Origin: Thiomicrorhabdus sp.
GTDB lineage: Bacteria > Pseudomonadota > Gammaproteobacteria > Thiomicrospirales > Thiomicrospiraceae
DNA: 6,861 nucleotides
Direction of reading: 5' to 3'
Assembly (NCBI GenBank): GCA_015488565.1
Contig: WFNQ01000065.1
Coordinates: 1-6,861, forward strand
Position 1 is the stretch's first letter, and every line of letters starts with the position of its first letter. This document shows positions 6,793 through 6,861 of this stretch, one piece after another. The notes beneath the pieces are model-generated. The model saw only the letters and a list, made by a program, of their open reading frames with translations, did no database searches and had not been told where the DNA came from. The position numbers were made by a program, and so were the translations under genes.

Positions 6793-6828
6793 TTTAATAT
6801 GCCTACTTTAAAAAATACGCATATTAAA
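6793..6828. repeat. 10-bp perfect inverted repeat upstream of the MCP promoter candidate
   Basis: TTTAATATGC (6793-6802) and GCATATTAAA (6819-6828) are exact reverse complements separated by 16 bp of A/T-rich sequence. The half-sites are centred 26 bp apart, about two and a half helical turns, and lie just upstream of the putative -35. A regulator site is possible, but the A/T richness weakens the case. Confidence 0.4.
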
Positions 6829-6832
6829 ATCC

Positions 6833-6861
6833 CGTTACAGCATTTAGGCCATGCTGTAACG
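6833..6861. terminator. Candidate intrinsic terminator hairpin at the window edge
   Basis: CGTTACAGCAT (6833-6843), a 7-nt loop TTAGGCC, then ATGCTGTAACG (6851-6861): a perfect 11-bp stem that may extend past the window, since CC precedes the left arm. On the minus strand the stem is followed by GGGATTTTAAT, a short T-tract. It probably ends a gene lying to the right. If the arms extend as GGG plus T-rich sequence beyond 6861, it would act in both directions. It also insulates the MCP gene from upstream transcription. Confidence 0.5.

Overview
The window reads almost entirely on the minus strand. It carries the start of a type II secretion (T2SS) operon in the canonical order gspC-gspD-gspE, preceded by one large methyl-accepting chemotaxis protein (MCP). 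The genes are typical of an AT-rich gammaproteobacterium: GspE resembles Vibrio EpsE closely in its N1E and post-N1E motifs, and the chemoreceptor is Aer-like at its N terminus. A marine or sulfur-oxidising lineage such as Thiomicrospira/Hydrogenovibrio is a guess; nothing here fixes the genus.

Layout from right to left, in the direction of transcription. Positions 6679-6861 are non-coding (183 bp). They hold a strong hairpin at the window edge (probable terminator of an upstream gene), a 10-bp inverted repeat, a weak promoter candidate and a 56-bp palindromic repeat (copy B). The MCP follows (6678-3817, 953 aa). An 83-bp gap holds a perfect TATAAT and a short palindrome. Next is gspC (3733-2861), then a 106-bp gap containing palindromic repeat copy A. 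gspD (2754-649) follows, and gspE starts within the gspD stop (ATGA overlap) and runs out of the window at base 1. No non-coding stretch exceeds 300 bp.

How the genes work together: GspC is the inner-membrane clamp that couples the inner-membrane platform to the outer-membrane secretin GspD. GspE is the cytoplasmic ATPase that powers the pseudopilus. The MCP is a separate function: a transmembrane receptor with a cytoplasmic PAS domain, a large periplasmic Cache-like domain, five HAMP units spaced exactly 45 residues apart and a signalling hairpin. It should feed a CheA/CheW array, and nothing in the sequence links it functionally to secretion.

I see no undescribed multi-gene system. The least explained signals are a two-copy 56-bp imperfect palindrome in intergenic positions, with the copies apparently in opposite orientation, and the regular poly-HAMP array of the MCP. 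Copy A also creates a false upstream start for gspD.
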